Shown here piece after piece: positions 6,236-6,521 of a DNA stretch of 6,521 bases (within the stretch, counting starts at the first letter, position 1; each line of letters opens with the position of its first letter). The notes beneath the pieces were generated by a model. That model was not told the origin of the DNA, made no database searches, and was given only the letters and a program-made list of their open reading frames with translations. Position numbers and translations under genes: made by a program. Origin of the DNA: Candidatus Tariuqbacter arcticus (GTDB taxonomy: Bacteria; Electryoneota; Tariuqbacteria; Tariuqbacterales; Tariuqbacteraceae); NCBI GenBank assembly GCA_013202315.1, contig JABMRZ010000042.1, positions 1 through 6,521 on the forward strand. Direction: 5' to 3'.

Positions 6236-6521
6236 AGATGGCTAATATTAACCCGCCCTGTCAAAAAGCATATTCCGTGCAATATTTAGGAGTAGTCCCG
6301 TACGAATCCGCCCTCGCCCGGCAGGAGACTTTGAGGCGGTTGAGGGCGGAGGGCGTAATTCCAGACACTGTCTTATTGCTCCAGCACCCGCATGTTTACA
6401 CCGTGGGGCGGTTCCACGGCGAAGAGGATATTATCGCCCCGCCGGAAAATATACCGGTCGTGCGGACCAATCGCGGCGGCAGCGTCACCTACCACGGCCC
6501 GGGACAGCTGGTCGGCTACCC
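6229..6521 (+). CDS. lipB: Octanoyl-[ACP]:protein octanoyltransferase LipB, 5' part only
   Basis: LipB transfers octanoyl groups from acyl carrier protein to lipoyl-domain lysines, here presumably Lys64 of GcvH, before LipA inserts sulfur. It is cytoplasmic. The window holds 97 complete codons and the frame is open to the edge, so the gene is cut by the window, not broken. Visible features are YLGVVPYESALARQE (19-33), LLLQHPHVYTVGR (49-61) and the diagnostic block RGGSVTYHGPGQLVGY (82-97), which matches the LipB signature. The catalytic Lys and Cys expected further along lie outside the window. Two in-frame starts exist: ATG 6229, overlapping gcvPB by 7 bases and better spaced from GGGA, and ATG 6238, two bases after the gcvPB stop. 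The overlap implies translational coupling with gcvPB. Its G+C is markedly higher than that of gcvH (74 of 120 bases at 6301-6420). Confidence 0.95.
   Translation, partial: MLEMANINPPCQKAYSVQYLGVVPYESALARQETLRRLRAEGVIPDTVLLLQHPHVYTVGRFHGEEDIIAPPENIPVVRTNRGGSVTYHGPGQLVGY

Overview
The window is a compact bacterial metabolic locus with every gene on the plus strand: accC (biotin carboxylase), gcvH, gcvPA, a gene for an exported FlgT/LPP20-like protein, gcvPB, and the 5' end of lipB, which runs off the right edge. Four of the six genes serve one purpose. GcvPA and GcvPB form the two-subunit glycine decarboxylase (P-protein). GcvH is the lipoyl carrier that takes the aminomethyl group from it. 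LipB attaches the octanoyl precursor of lipoate to apo-GcvH. GcvT, Lpd, LipA, AccB and a carboxyltransferase are not in the window.

Layout. Bases 1-101 hold no recognisable gene but contain four in-phase heptamers (AGCCYMY) at 28-55. accC follows with a TTG start, then a 54-base AT-rich spacer, then gcvH and gcvPA almost touching (3-base gap). A 359-base gap (3270-3628) follows. Its first half carries four consecutive short hairpins with alternative pairing partners. Its second half is an AT-rich leader with repeated TAATAC words. The exported-protein gene (GTG start, strong GGAGGG ribosome site) comes next, followed 45 bases later by gcvPB, whose end overlaps the preferred lipB start by 7 bases. 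The likely transcription units are gcvH-gcvPA (perhaps with accC) and FlgT-like-gcvPB-lipB, the second probably with its own promoter in the 3270-3628 gap.

Organism. A split GcvPA/GcvPB P-protein, moderate G+C (about 40% in sampled gcvH segments, about 62% in lipB), TTG and GTG starts beside good Shine-Dalgarno sites, and an exported FlgT_N-like protein suggest an uncultured or environmental Gram-negative bacterium. A lineage of the Zixibacteria/FCB type is possible, but this is a guess from general character and no marker in the window proves it.

Most of the window is ordinary core metabolism and I see no clear new system. The parts worth a second look are the exported-protein gene inserted between the two P-protein subunit genes, the hairpin cluster in front of it, the heptamer repeat upstream of accC, and an apparent Asp-to-Cys change in a normally conserved GcvPA loop.
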